Assembly (NCBI GenBank): GCA_002437735.1
Contig: DJRC01000093.1
Span: forward strand, 14,104 to 27,828
Direction of reading: 5' to 3'
Source of the DNA: Oscillospiraceae bacterium UBA6370
Lineage (GTDB): Bacteria; Bacillota; Clostridia; Oscillospirales; Oscillospiraceae
DNA: 13,725 nt
A program made the position numbers and the translations under genes. Shown here piece by piece: positions 1 through 8,200 of the stretch (positions within the stretch are counted from its first letter, which is position 1; each line of letters starts with the position of its first letter). The notes beneath the pieces were generated by a model. That model was not told the DNA's origin and searched no databases. It saw only the letters and a list, made by a program, of their open reading frames with translations.

Positions 1-2063
1 ATGACGCGGTACATCCGCATATCGACGTGGGCGCGGGCCGCGCTGTCGCGGGCCGCCGCGTCGGGACGGACGTTGAAGCCGACGATGATGGCGTTCGAGG
101 TGGAGGCGAGCATGACGTCGCTCTCGTTGATCGCGCCGACCGCGCCGTGGATGACGCGCACGCGGACCTCGTCGTTGGAGATCTTCTCCAGAGAGGCCTT
201 GACCGCCTCGACGCTGCCCTGCACGTCCGCCTTGACGATGATGTTCAAGTTCTTCATCTCGCCCGCCTGGATCTGGCTGAACAGATCCTCAAGGGAAACC
301 TTGGAGACCGGCGCGTTGGCCTTGGCCTTTTCCTCGGCCTTGCGCTGCTCGACCAGCTCGCGCGCCAGACGCTCGTCGGCGACGGCGTTGAAGTTCGCGC
401 CCGCGCCCGGCACCTCGCCGAGGCCTGTGATCTCCACGGGAACGGACGGGCCCGCGCTCGTGAGCTTCTGACCCTTATCGTTGGTCATCATACGCACACG
501 GCCGACCGCCGTGCCCGCGATGATGATATCGCCTTGATGGAGCGTACCGTTCTGCACGAGGAGCGTCGCGATGGGACCGCGGCCCTTGTCAAGGCGCGCC
601 TCGATGACGGCGCCGCTGGCGGCGCGGTTCGGGTTGGCCTTGAGCTCGCCGACCTCGGCGGTCAGCGCGACCATCTCGAGCAGGTTATCCACGCCCATAC
701 CGGTCTTGGCGGAGATCGGGCAGACGATGGTGTCGCCGCCCCAGTCCTCGGCCAGCAGGTCGTACTTCGTGAGCTGCTCCTTGATGCGCTCGGGGTTCGC
801 ATCCGGCTTATCCATCTTGTTGATCGCCACGATGATGGGGATGCCGGCGGCCTTGGCGTGGTTGATGGATTCGACCGTCTGCGGCTTGATGCCGTCCTCG
901 GCGGCGACGACAAGGATGGCAATATCCGTGATCATCGCGCCGCGGGCACGCATGGAGGTAAACGCCTCATGGCCCGGGGTATCAAGGAAGGTGATAGGCT
1001 TGCCCTTGATCTGCACCTGATAGGCGCCGATGTGCTGCGTGATGCCGCCGGCCTCGCCGGAGGCGACGTGCGCGTTGCGGATATAGTCGAGCAGGCTCGT
1101 CTTGCCGTGGTCGACGTGGCCCATGACGACCACGACGGGGGCGCGGGGCTTAAGCTCGTCGGCGGTATCCTCATGGTCGTCGATGAGCTTCTCCTCAATG
1201 GTAACGACGACCTCCTTCTCGACCTTGCAGCCGAGCTCCTCGGCGACGAAGGACGCGGTATCGAAGTCGATCATCTGGGAAAGCGACGCCATGACGCCGT
1301 TTTTCATCAAGCACTTGACGACCTCCGCGCCGGTCTTCTTCATGCGGCTCGCCAACTCGCCGACGGAAATCTCGTCTGGGATCTTGACGGTCAGCGGGGT
1401 CTTCTTAGCGATCTCGAGCTGGAGGCGGCGCATCTTCTCGGCCTCCTCCTGGCGGCGTTTGTTGGAGAAAGTCGGTGCGCCCCGGCCGTTTTTCTTGTTC
1501 GCGGCGCTGCGGAACTTCTCCTTGCCGGCGCTCAGATTGTCGCGACGTCCACCGCCGGCGCTGCTGCGCTCGGCCATGTCCTGCAGTTTCTCGTCATACT
1601 TGTCGAGGTTGACGTTGGTGGACTTGCGGGTGTCCACGATCTTCTTTTCCGGCACGCGGGTCGTGGGCTGCTGCGTGGCGGTGGACTTGCCCGGCGCGGC
1701 CTGCGCCGCGGCGGGAGCCGCCTTGGGCGCGGCTGTCTGCGGAGCCGCCGTCTTTGCGGCGCCCGGCTGCGCGTTCGCCGCGGGAGCGGGCGCGGCCTTG
1801 GGCGCGCTCGCGGCCGGAGCGGGAGCCGCCTTCGACTCCTCCTTCTTTTCCGTGTAGGTCTCGGCAAAGATCGTCTCGATCTTCACCTGATGGTGCAGCG
1901 TCAGATAGTCGAATACGATCGACAGCTCACGGTCGCTCAGCACTTGGGAGTGACCCTTGGGGGCCTCCGTGTAGTCCTTCAAGATGGCAATGATATCCTT
2001 CGACTGCATGCCGAAGTCCTTTGCCAGACTGCTTACCTTGTTCTTGTTCTCCGTAATAGCCAA
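1..2063 (-). CDS. infB: Translation initiation factor IF-2 (3' end outside window)
   Basis: IF-2 is the cytoplasmic GTPase that brings initiator fMet-tRNA to the 30S subunit and promotes subunit joining. The first 687 residues are visible. An IF2_N-type helical region covers about residues 8-55, and an Ala/Pro/Lys-rich linker about 78-125. A second IF2_N-like segment precedes the G domain. The G1 motif GHVDHGKT is at residues 315-322, DTPGHEAF at about 360 and NKMD at 415-418. A beta-barrel domain and the start of the next domain follow; the C-terminal fMet-tRNA-binding domain lies beyond the left edge. No ATG fits the start. TTG at 2061-2063 does, giving MAITENKNKV, with GGAGG at 2071-2075 placed 7 nt upstream. 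It is the last visible gene of the rimP operon, 30 bp after ylxQ. Identity is certain; the TTG start is very likely. Confidence 0.97.
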   Translation of the reverse strand, partial: MAITENKNKVSSLAKDFGMQSKDIIAILKDYTEAPKGHSQVLSDRELSIVFDYLTLHHQVKIETIFAETYTEKKEESKAAPAPAASAPKAAPAPAANAQPGAAKTAAPQTAAPKAAPAAAQAAPGKSTATQQPTTRVPEKKIVDTRKSTNVNLDKYDEKLQDMAERSSAGGGRRDNLSAGKEKFRSAANKKNGRGAPTFSNKRRQEEAEKMRRLQLEIAKKTPLTVKIPDEISVGELASRMKKTGAEVVKCLMKNGVMASLSQMIDFDTASFVAEELGCKVEKEVVVTIEEKLIDDHEDTADELKPRAPVVVVMGHVDHGKTSLLDYIRNAHVASGEAGGITQHIGAYQVQIKGKPITFLDTPGHEAFTSMRARGAMITDIAILVVAAEDGIKPQTVESINHAKAAGIPIIVAINKMDKPDANPERIKEQLTKYDLLAEDWGGDTIVCPISAKTGMGVDNLLEMVALTAEVGELKANPNRAASGAVIEARLDKGRGPIATLLVQNGTLHQGDIIIAGTAVGRVRMMTNDKGQKLTSAGPSVPVEITGLGEVPGAGANFNAVADERLARELVEQRKAEEKAKANAPVSKVSLEDLFSQIQAGEMKNLNIIVKADVQGSVEAVKASLEKISNDEVRVRVIHGAVGAINESDVMLASTSNAIIVGFNVRPDAAARDSAARAHVDMRMYRV

Positions 2064-2070
2064 TATAACA

Positions 2071-2075
2071 CCTCC
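2071..2075 (-). promoter_or_regulatory. Ribosome binding site fixing the TTG start of infB
   Basis: GGAGG on the minus strand lies 7 nt before TTG (2061-2063). There is no ATG or GTG at a suitable distance in the infB frame, and the following residues match an IF-2 N-terminus, so this site decides the start. Confidence 0.8.
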
Positions 2076-2093
2076 AAATGTGATGTGACCGAA

Positions 2094-2756
2094 TTACTGC
2101 TTCTCTTTTTTTGCGCTGCCCTTGCCGCGCTTGACCGGACGGGAATCCGCGTAGCGCGCTCTTGCCGCCGCCTTGACGGCGCTGCGCTTACGCTCCTCGC
2201 GGCTCGGCTTCTTCGCGCCATTGCGGCTCTGCGCGCCGGTCGGACGCTTTCCGCCCGCTCCCGCGGCAGCCTGCCCTGCGGGACGCTTTTCCGCCCGCTT
2301 CGGCTCCGCTTCGCCCGCCTCCGCCGTTTTCTTCGCCGGACGCTTCTTGCCGGTGCGGACGTTCCTTTCGTGCGCCTCGGCCTCCCTGCGCCGCTCGGCG
2401 GCGCGCCGGGCCTTGACCGCGAGCTTCTCTGCCGTTTCGGCGAAGCGCTCGTCGCCCTCGGCGAGCTTCCCGGCGATGGCCTCGGCAAAGCCGATGTCCG
2501 TGACCGCCAGCATCGCGCAGCTTGAGCGGCCGACCGCGCGGCCGAGCGCGTCCTTATCCGCCCCGATGCGGCACCAGAGGCATTGTCCCGCGTCGGCAAA
2601 GTGCCGCACGCGGCGCACGCTGTTTTCCGCAGCGTCGGCGGCGACCAGAATGAGCCGCGCGTCGCGCGCCCGCGCCGCCGCGCCGGTCGGCTCCTCGCCG
2701 ACGGCCAGCCGGCCCGCCTTCTGGGCAAGGCCGATGAGATTCAAAAGCTTATCCAC
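2094..2756 (-). CDS. ylxQ: YlxQ-type L7Ae-family RNA-binding protein with long basic tail
   Basis: The first ~100 residues form an L7Ae/L30e-type domain (LIGLAQKAGRLAVGEE at 7-22, LILVAADAAENS at about 35-46), the fold that binds kink-turn RNA. Its place between rnpM and infB is the standard ylxQ position. Firmicute YlxQ proteins are usually about 100 residues, whereas this one has 220. Residues about 110-220 are almost entirely Lys, Arg, Ala, Glu and Gly, likely disordered and RNA-binding. The start is GTG at 2754-2756: the frame has a TGA just upstream, and the GTG overlaps the rnpM stop by 8 nt, suggesting translational coupling. The precise cellular role of YlxQ is not settled. The family call is firm; function in RNA or ribosome metabolism is inferred from family and neighbours. 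Confidence 0.88.
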   Translation of the reverse strand: MDKLLNLIGLAQKAGRLAVGEEPTGAAARARDARLILVAADAAENSVRRVRHFADAGQCLWCRIGADKDALGRAVGRSSCAMLAVTDIGFAEAIAGKLAEGDERFAETAEKLAVKARRAAERRREAEAHERNVRTGKKRPAKKTAEAGEAEPKRAEKRPAGQAAAGAGGKRPTGAQSRNGAKKPSREERKRSAVKAAARARYADSRPVKRGKGSAKKEKQ

Positions 2757-3021
2757 CGCTCACCATCTCCCTTTCCAGCTCATCGTAGAGCTCCGGCGTG
2801 ATGGCGGTCTCCAGCGCCCGCTCCAGCGCGCGGGATTTTCTCGCCCGCTTTAGGCACTCGGGGTCGGGGCAGAGGTACGCGCCGCGCCCCGGCTTTTTGC
2901 CCTTGAAGTCCAGCGAGATCCCGCCCTCGGGCGAGCGGACCACGCGGATCAGCTCACGCTTATCCTTCCTCTCGCGGCAGCCCACACATTGGCGCTGCGG
3001 GAGCTTCTTCACTTTCTGCAC
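2749..3021 (-). CDS. rnpM: YlxR/RnpM RNA-binding protein
   Basis: This 90-residue protein is a full-length member of the YlxR (DUF448) family, recently linked to modulation of RNase P in Bacillus (RnpM). The diagnostic pieces are visible: QRQCVGCRERKDKRELIRVV at about 9-28, and KKPGRGAYLCPDPEC at about 42-56, with paired cysteines and a Gly-Arg-Gly loop. The start is GTG at 3019-3021 with a GGAGGGGAGG Shine-Dalgarno stretch at about 3030-3039. It begins 20 bp after the nusA stop, and its last codons overlap the ylxQ start. The context agrees with a housekeeping role in RNA metabolism. Nothing about it is unusual apart from the GTG start. Confidence 0.93.
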   Translation of the reverse strand: MQKVKKLPQRQCVGCRERKDKRELIRVVRSPEGGISLDFKGKKPGRGAYLCPDPECLKRARKSRALERALETAITPELYDELEREMVSGG

Positions 3022-3041
3022 GGGACCGCCTCCCCTCCGAA

Positions 3042-4106
3042 TTACTCCTCGTCCTTGTAGGACCTGGGCTTGATGTCGATCTTATAGCCGACCAGACGCG
3101 CCGCGAGGCGGGCGTTCTGGCCCTCCTTGCCGATGGCAAGGGAGAGCTGGTCGTCCGGCACGATGACGCGGCAGGCCTTGCTGCCGTCGTCGGCCATACG
3201 GACCTCGACCACGTCGGCGGGCGCGAGCGCCGCGGCGATGTACTCCGCGGGGTCGTCGCTGTACTTGATGATGTCGATCTTCTCGCCGCGCAGCTCCTCC
3301 ACGATGTTGTTCACACGCTGGCCGCGGGGACCGACGCAGGCGCCGATGGGATCGACGTTGGCGTCGTTGCTCCACACAGCCATCTTCGTGCGGCTGCCCG
3401 CCTCACGCGCGATGGAGCGGATCTCCACCGTGCCGTCATAAATTTCGGGGACCTCCAGCTCAAAGAGGCGCTTGACCAGACCCGGATGTGTGCGGGAGAT
3501 GACGACCTGCGGGCCGCGGGACTGGCGGCGCACGTCCACCAGATAGACCTTGATGCGCTGGCCCTCGACGAGCGTTTCGCCCTTGACCTGCTCGCCCGAG
3601 GTGAGGATGGCGTCGGTCGCCTCCGCGCCGGTGCCGATGCGCAGGGCGACGCTGCCGTTGCGTGGGTCGATGCGGGTGACGACACCGGTGAGGATCTCGT
3701 GCTGCTTGGAGTTGTACTCCTCATAGACCATGCCGCTCTCGGCCTCGCGCAGGCCCTGGATGATGACCTGCTTGCCGTTGCCGGCGGCGATGCGGCCGAA
3801 CTCGACGTTATCGACCGGAAGGTTGACGATGCTGCCCACCCCATACTTGGCGGAGAGCTTCTTCGCGTCCTCGAGAGACATCTGCGTGCCGGGGTTCTCG
3901 ACCTCCTCGACGACCTCCTTCTGCACATACATCTTCAGGTCGCGCTTTGCCTCGTCCACGTCCACGATCACGTTCTCCACGCCCTCGTGGTCGCGCTTGT
4001 AGGCGGTGGTGAGCGCCTGCACGATCTTATCCATCATAAAGGTCTGGGAAATGCCGCGCTCCTTTTCGAGCATCGCAAGGGCGGCAAAGATTTCATCGCA
4101 TTTCAT
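3042..4106 (-). CDS. nusA: Transcription termination/antitermination factor NusA
   Basis: NusA binds RNA polymerase and nascent RNA and controls pausing, termination and antitermination. This 354-residue protein has the usual Firmicute length, without the extra C-terminal repeats of proteobacterial NusA. The N-terminal RNAP-binding domain spans about 1-130. The S1 domain runs from about 135 to 200. KH1 lies at about 218-281 and contains PIGACVGPRGQRVNNIVEEL. KH2 lies at about 290-346 and contains LAIGKEGQNARLAARL. The reading frame extends upstream, but ATG at 4104-4106 (MKCDEIFAAL) is preferred: AGGAG at 4116-4120 is 9 nt before it, and the extra residues upstream do not resemble NusA. It lies 40 bp after rimP and 20 bp before rnpM. 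Confidence 0.97.
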   Translation of the reverse strand: MKCDEIFAALAMLEKERGISQTFMMDKIVQALTTAYKRDHEGVENVIVDVDEAKRDLKMYVQKEVVEEVENPGTQMSLEDAKKLSAKYGVGSIVNLPVDNVEFGRIAAGNGKQVIIQGLREAESGMVYEEYNSKQHEILTGVVTRIDPRNGSVALRIGTGAEATDAILTSGEQVKGETLVEGQRIKVYLVDVRRQSRGPQVVISRTHPGLVKRLFELEVPEIYDGTVEIRSIAREAGSRTKMAVWSNDANVDPIGACVGPRGQRVNNIVEELRGEKIDIIKYSDDPAEYIAAALAPADVVEVRMADDGSKACRVIVPDDQLSLAIGKEGQNARLAARLVGYKIDIKPRSYKDEE

Positions 4107-4146
4107 GGAAATAAGCTCCTTATTATTTATGATAAAGTGGTGGTTG

Positions 4147-4602
4147 TCAGAAGTCGCAGCGGAGACGCACGAGCGCGATCTCCGGCTTTTCAAAGCGCAG
4201 CGTTTCGCTGCCGACGGTCAAGCTCACCGCGCCGTCGTCATAGCCCGCGAGCACACCGGAAAACTCCTTGCGCCCGTCCTTGGGCTTGTAGGTCTTGAGC
4301 AGCACGTCCGCGCCCATGAACTGCTCAAAGTCCGAGGGGCGCTTGAGCGGGCGCTCGGCTCCCGCGGAGCCGACCTCAAAGACATAGCTCCCCTCGATGG
4401 GGTCCGCCTCATCGAGCAGGTCACTCACGACGCGCGAGATGGCCTCGCAGTCCAGAATGTCCACGCCGCCCTGCTTGTCGATCAAAAGGCGCAGATACCA
4501 CTGCCCCGCCTCGCGGACGTACTCCACGTCCCACAGAGTACAGCCGTGCTCCTCTACAACGGGGCGGGCGAGCTCCGCGACGATCTCCGTTACCTTTTTC
4601 AT
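4147..4602 (-). CDS. rimP: Ribosome maturation factor RimP
   Basis: RimP assists late assembly of the 30S subunit. The protein has 151 residues, a normal family length. The N-terminal domain includes LWDVEYVREAGQWYLRLLID at about 23-42 and the GAERPLKRPSDF segment at about 77-88, and a C-terminal Sm-like barrel follows. The canonical VSSPG before the RPL motif reads VGSAG here. An in-frame ATG exists 17 codons upstream, but ATG at 4600-4602 (MKKVTEIVAEL) aligns with the family and has a GAGGGAG ribosome-binding sequence directly before it. It is the first gene of the rimP-nusA-rnpM-ylxQ-infB operon and follows a leader of about 100 nt with a strong hairpin. Confidence 0.95.
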   Translation of the reverse strand: MKKVTEIVAELARPVVEEHGCTLWDVEYVREAGQWYLRLLIDKQGGVDILDCEAISRVVSDLLDEADPIEGSYVFEVGSAGAERPLKRPSDFEQFMGADVLLKTYKPKDGRKEFSGVLAGYDDGAVSLTVGSETLRFEKPEIALVRLRCDF

Positions 4603-4658
4603 AGCTCCCTCACTTTCGTGCGCAAAAGTGTTTGCCCAAGGCAAAAATTGCAAAAGAA

Positions 4659-4681
4659 AGAGCGGACTGGAAGTCCACTCT
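4659..4681 (-). terminator. Terminator-like hairpin in the rimP operon leader (possible attenuator)
   Basis: On the minus strand AGAGTGGACT (4672-4681) pairs with AGTCCGCTCT (4659-4668): 10 bp with one G-T wobble around a 3-nt TCC loop. A T-rich stretch (TTCTTTT, then TTTTT) follows. It begins about 20 nt after the predicted transcription start and ends 56 nt before the rimP ATG, so it can affect only the operon transcript. Similar GAGTGG...CCACTC hairpins before rimP are, from memory, frequent in Clostridia. Attenuation is inference; the hairpin itself is seen directly. Confidence 0.7.
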
Positions 4682-4707
4682 GCCTAACCTACCGAAATAA
4701 CATGTCT

Positions 4708-4736
4708 ATATTACCATAGTCTTTTGCCGATTGCAA
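4708..4736 (-). promoter_or_regulatory. Sigma-A-type promoter of the rimP-nusA-infB operon
   Basis: TTGCAA (4731-4736) as the -35 element and TAATAT (4708-4713) as the -10 element are separated by exactly 17 bp. A TG one base before the -10 makes it an extended -10 promoter. The predicted start is near 4701, giving a leader of about 100 nt to the rimP ATG. No other promoter-like pair in this gap matches consensus as well. Confidence 0.75.
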
Positions 4737-4808
4737 GCATTTTATTGCGGCCGCGACTGATTTTCCGAGAAAAATAGCCGCTTTTTTGTCAAAAAGGAGC
4801 ACCCCCCT

Positions 4809-4847
4809 AAATCCCAACGGCGGCGTGGGATTTTTCGCGCCGCCGTT
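4809..4847. terminator. Two overlapping, mutually exclusive hairpins after the surface-gene remnant
   Basis: Arms 4816-4825 (AACGGCGGCG) and 4838-4847 (CGCCGCCGTT) form a perfect 10-bp stem with a 12-nt loop. Arms 4809-4816 (AAATCCCA) and 4826-4833 (TGGGATTT) form a perfect 8-bp stem whose loop contains the first arm, so only one can form at a time. On the plus strand the second hairpin is followed by T residues. On the minus strand neither has a good T tract. The likeliest role is the end of the old surface-protein gene and insulation of the rimP promoter. The rest of 4740-4919 holds no gene I can support. Confidence 0.45.
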
Positions 4848-4919
4848 CTCGTTCCTGCTCTGCGTTGTTACGCGCCGCCCGTTTTATCTTGTGGGCGCAC
4901 GATGCGCACCGTCCTGTGG

Positions 4920-5150
4920 TCAGCTCACAGTGAAGTACAGATAGCGGTTCAGCTCGCTCGAATCAAAGACCTCCAAATCTTCTCCGATCGTATCGGTGGA
5001 AACCTCGGCCGTAAGCGTACCCGAACACTCGAAGACAGCACCCATGGCTTGTGCGGAAAACTGCTGCGGCCCCTTCTCCCTCAACGCCCCGCTGCTCGTG
5101 GTCGACGTGTACCAGCCGCCGAAGACATAGCCCTGCTTGACAGGCCGAGA
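4920..5150 (-). pseudogene. 3' remnant of a bacterial-repeat surface protein
   Basis: The minus-strand frame ending with TGA at 4920-4922 encodes about 76 residues. They begin SRPVKQGYVFGGWYTSTTSS and end ELNRYLYFTVS. The KQGYVFGGWYTS segment is the typical core of Listeria-Bacteroides/InlB-type repeat domains (family Flg_new), found in secreted Firmicute surface proteins, usually many in a row. The rest looks like the close of such a protein. There is no start codon or ribosome-binding site. The frame is closed by a TGA that coincides with the base of the 19-bp inverted repeat at 5151-5194. This is therefore the tail of a gene whose 5' part is gone, distinct from the intact SLH gene upstream, and probably not expressed as a stable product. 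Confidence 0.65.
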
Positions 5151-5194
5151 TCACAATATGGGGCGGCGGTATAAGCCGCCGCCCCATATTGTGA
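5151..5194. terminator. 19-bp perfect inverted repeat after the SLH gene
   Basis: TCACAATATGGGGCGGCGG (5151-5169) and its exact complement (5176-5194) flank a 6-nt loop, TATAAG on the plus strand. It lies 12 nt after the TAG stop of the SLH protein gene. No T tract follows on either strand, so if it terminates transcription it does so by stem strength alone; it could also protect the mRNA 3' end. Its left edge is exactly where the orphaned surface-gene tail starts, so it may also mark a recombination boundary. Confidence 0.65.
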
Positions 5195-5206
5195 GTCGTG
5201 CTGAAA

Positions 5207-8200
5207 CTATTTGTTATAGGCGCGGAATAGGAACGTCACGATCTGGCCGCGGGTGCAATCGTTGCCGGAGCCGAACAGGCCGCCGCCAATGCCGGTCGTC
5301 ACACCGTTGGACGCCGCCCATGCAACTGCGTCAGCAAAATAGCTGTCGGCAGGAACGTCATTGAACTCCGCCTTACTGTCCGCCTTTGCGTTCAGCGCAC
5401 GAGCGAGGAACGTGACCGCCTGTGCGCGGGTGCAGGTAGCATCAGGAGAGAATTTCCCCTCGCCCGTGCCGGTGGTGATGCCGTTCTCAATGGCCCACGC
5501 GACTGCCTTCTCGTAGTAGCTGCCAGCAGTCACATCGATCATGCCCGCCGCGCTGCCCTCCGGCTCGGGAGAGCCCGCGGCGCGCCACAGGAAGGTGACA
5601 ATTTGCGCCCTTGTGCAGGGCCGGTTCGGGCCAAACAGGTTATTGCCGATGCCGCCGGTAATACCCTTTTCCTGCGCCCACTTGACTGCCTCGTAATAAT
5701 AGGCGTTGGTCGCCACATCGTCAAAGGGGCTGACCTTGATTTCCTCGACAAAGGTCGCCTTGACCTCAACACGGCCGGACGGCATGGTAAACGTGTACTT
5801 GCCGTCGCCCTTATCGGTAAGTGTGAGTTCATTGCCGTTCTTGTCGGTCACAGTGAGATCACCCAGCTTAAAGCCGTCGTCCGGCTTCACTGTGATTGTT
5901 ACGGTATCGCCCTTGGAAGCGTTCTTCGGGCTGACCGTCACGGTACCGTTCTCGGTCTTATCCGGCGTGCTCACGGGATAGGTCGACGCGGAGCTGCCGC
6001 CGGAGGAGCCCCCGCTGCTCACCCAGTTTGCCGTAACGGTCACATTTTTGCTCGGCATGACAATGGTCGTTTCGGCAGCGCTGGCATCGTCAAAGGTGAT
6101 GCCGTCATCGGAGGTCCAGCCGCTGAAGGTATAGCCGCTGCGGGTCCCAGCGCGGACGGTGACCGTGCTGTTTTCCGCATACTTCCCCGCGCCGGAGTTT
6201 TCCGCGGAGCTGCCGTTCACGGTGACGGAATATTTCGTCTGCTTCGTGATCAGCGCAAGCTGCGGATCGGAGCGGTTGCCCGCGCTGTCCTGCGCATAGA
6301 GGGAGAGGACTCCGCTATTCTTATCCGCCTCCAGCGTGCCGGAGATCGCAAAGCTGCCGTCGCCTGCGGCGTAGACGCTCTTATTATCATTGCCGTAGAT
6401 GATCTTGCTGCCTGAATCTGCCGTGCCGGTGACGGTATATCCGCCGGTGGCCTTATCGGCAAAGAAGATTGGGTCGGAGAGCGTGAGCACGGGCGGCGTC
6501 TCGTCCACACTTACCAGCAGGAACACGCTGGTCGTATCCTTGCCCTTCACGCCGTCCACGCGGAGCATAAGGGTGCCGGTGAAGTCGGGGATAGCAAAGG
6601 TGCTCGTTCCCGTCGATGTAAGAGGATCATTGGTATCCATCCTCGTGACCGTGAAACTGGCGTCCGTATCATCACAGGTCACGGTGAGGGAGTTGCTGCT
6701 GCCGCCCACATAGGCGTGGTACACGCCGTTTTCATCCTTGGTGCATTCCGTTTCGTTCACGGAGAGCGTCATCGTCAGCGGCGTGTATTCGTACAGATAT
6801 TGGCCGGAAGATTCCGTTTCGGAGCTGTAGTACTTGCCGCCTTCATCGATTTTGTAGGCGCGCACGCCGACCTTGTAGGTCTCGTTCGCAGACAGATTTT
6901 TGGATTCTTTTGTTTCCTCTCCGCCCACAGTCAGCGCCATGTTAATAGAGGTGGTGCTTTCGTCAACATCATAGCCGAAGCCGGTGTCGATCCAATCGCC
7001 GTCCTTTTCCTGATAAATTGTCACGGCGTAGCCGTCCGCACCATCGACCGCATCCCACTTCGTCGTCATGACTTCATTTCCGGCAAGTTCCAGCGTAACA
7101 TTTTGGGGTGCACTTGGCTCTTTGGTGTTCTGATAGCTCACCTTTGCATTAAACTGCTGGTTGTCGATGGCGACAAGGCCGGTCAGAGTTTCCTTTTCAC
7201 CGCTCTCGTTGGTGCTTTCAACACTCTTTTCCGTCATGAGGAAGGAGGTCACATAGTAGTCGCCCGTGGGAGCCAGTGCGCCACTCTGCGGGATACTGAC
7301 CAAAATACTGGTTGGCTCCGTTACCTCTTGCTCGTCGATCAGATAGTCCGCGCCGCCCTTTTCGCTGGCAAAATAGGTGCGAAGCACATACTTTGTATTT
7401 TCTTCGGCGTATTTGATTTGACCGGACACCTGATTGTTATTCAAATTCAAGTCCAGACTTTCAAACGGCGCAATGGAAACGCCCTGAGATTTATTCGTTT
7501 CAAGCGGAAGCGAACCCGTGTTGACCACATAAGTTCCGTCCTCTGACAGCCGCAGGATTGCCACACGGTAGTCCTTGTTTTCCGTCTTGTGCCTTATGAT
7601 GTCGGTGGCCGCGTTGATGTCCTTGTCTTTATCGATTTTTCCCTTTTCGCTGTCTTCTGTGGTATAGGTCAGCCAGTTGATGGCAAGACGGTCGGCGCTG
7701 TTTTGCTTCGTAACAGACAAATTGTCTTTTATTTGTTCTTCGGTAACGCTCTTGTCAAACGCCAACAGGATATAGGGTGTTTCGTCTGTTCCGGCAGTCA
7801 CCGTGATCGTTTGTGTGTTCTCTCCGCCGGTTTCAAGCGCGAAAGGCTCCGCAGCAAGCAGCATGGGGACAGCCTCTCCGCCGTCCTCCGCAGACATGGG
7901 CCGCACCACCGGCTCAACGTCTTTTTCCGACCAGTCCCATTCGGGCAGCCTGCCGAACCACTTGGTTTCAACATCCCAGCCGCCGCCCCTGCGGAAGTTG
8001 GTCTCTACGATATTCGGCACAAGCACCCACAGCCGCGCGTCAATGATTCCGGCATACACCCCGGTCATCGCGCCAAGGTACAAATCAATATTGTTAAACG
8101 CCTGCTTCATGCCCTCGCTGACGCTGGCATTCTCAATCGGGAACTCCGTCTGTCCCCCCGCAATGAGGTCAACGTCCCAACTGCCAAGCTTCCAGCCGCC

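Noticed and set aside
27..2525. Plus-strand 832-codon open frame
   Set aside because: It lies antisense across infB and ylxQ, has the composition of a shadow frame in GC-rich DNA and no recognisable domain. The opposite strand encodes clear IF-2 and YlxQ.
3486..4298. Plus-strand 270-codon open frame
   Set aside because: Antisense shadow of nusA and rimP; its sequence is Asp/Leu/Val-rich low complexity without family features.
4963..5187. Minus-strand 74-codon frame over the surface-gene remnant
   Set aside because: It is out of frame with the repeat-domain sequence GYVFGGWYTS and has no family resemblance.
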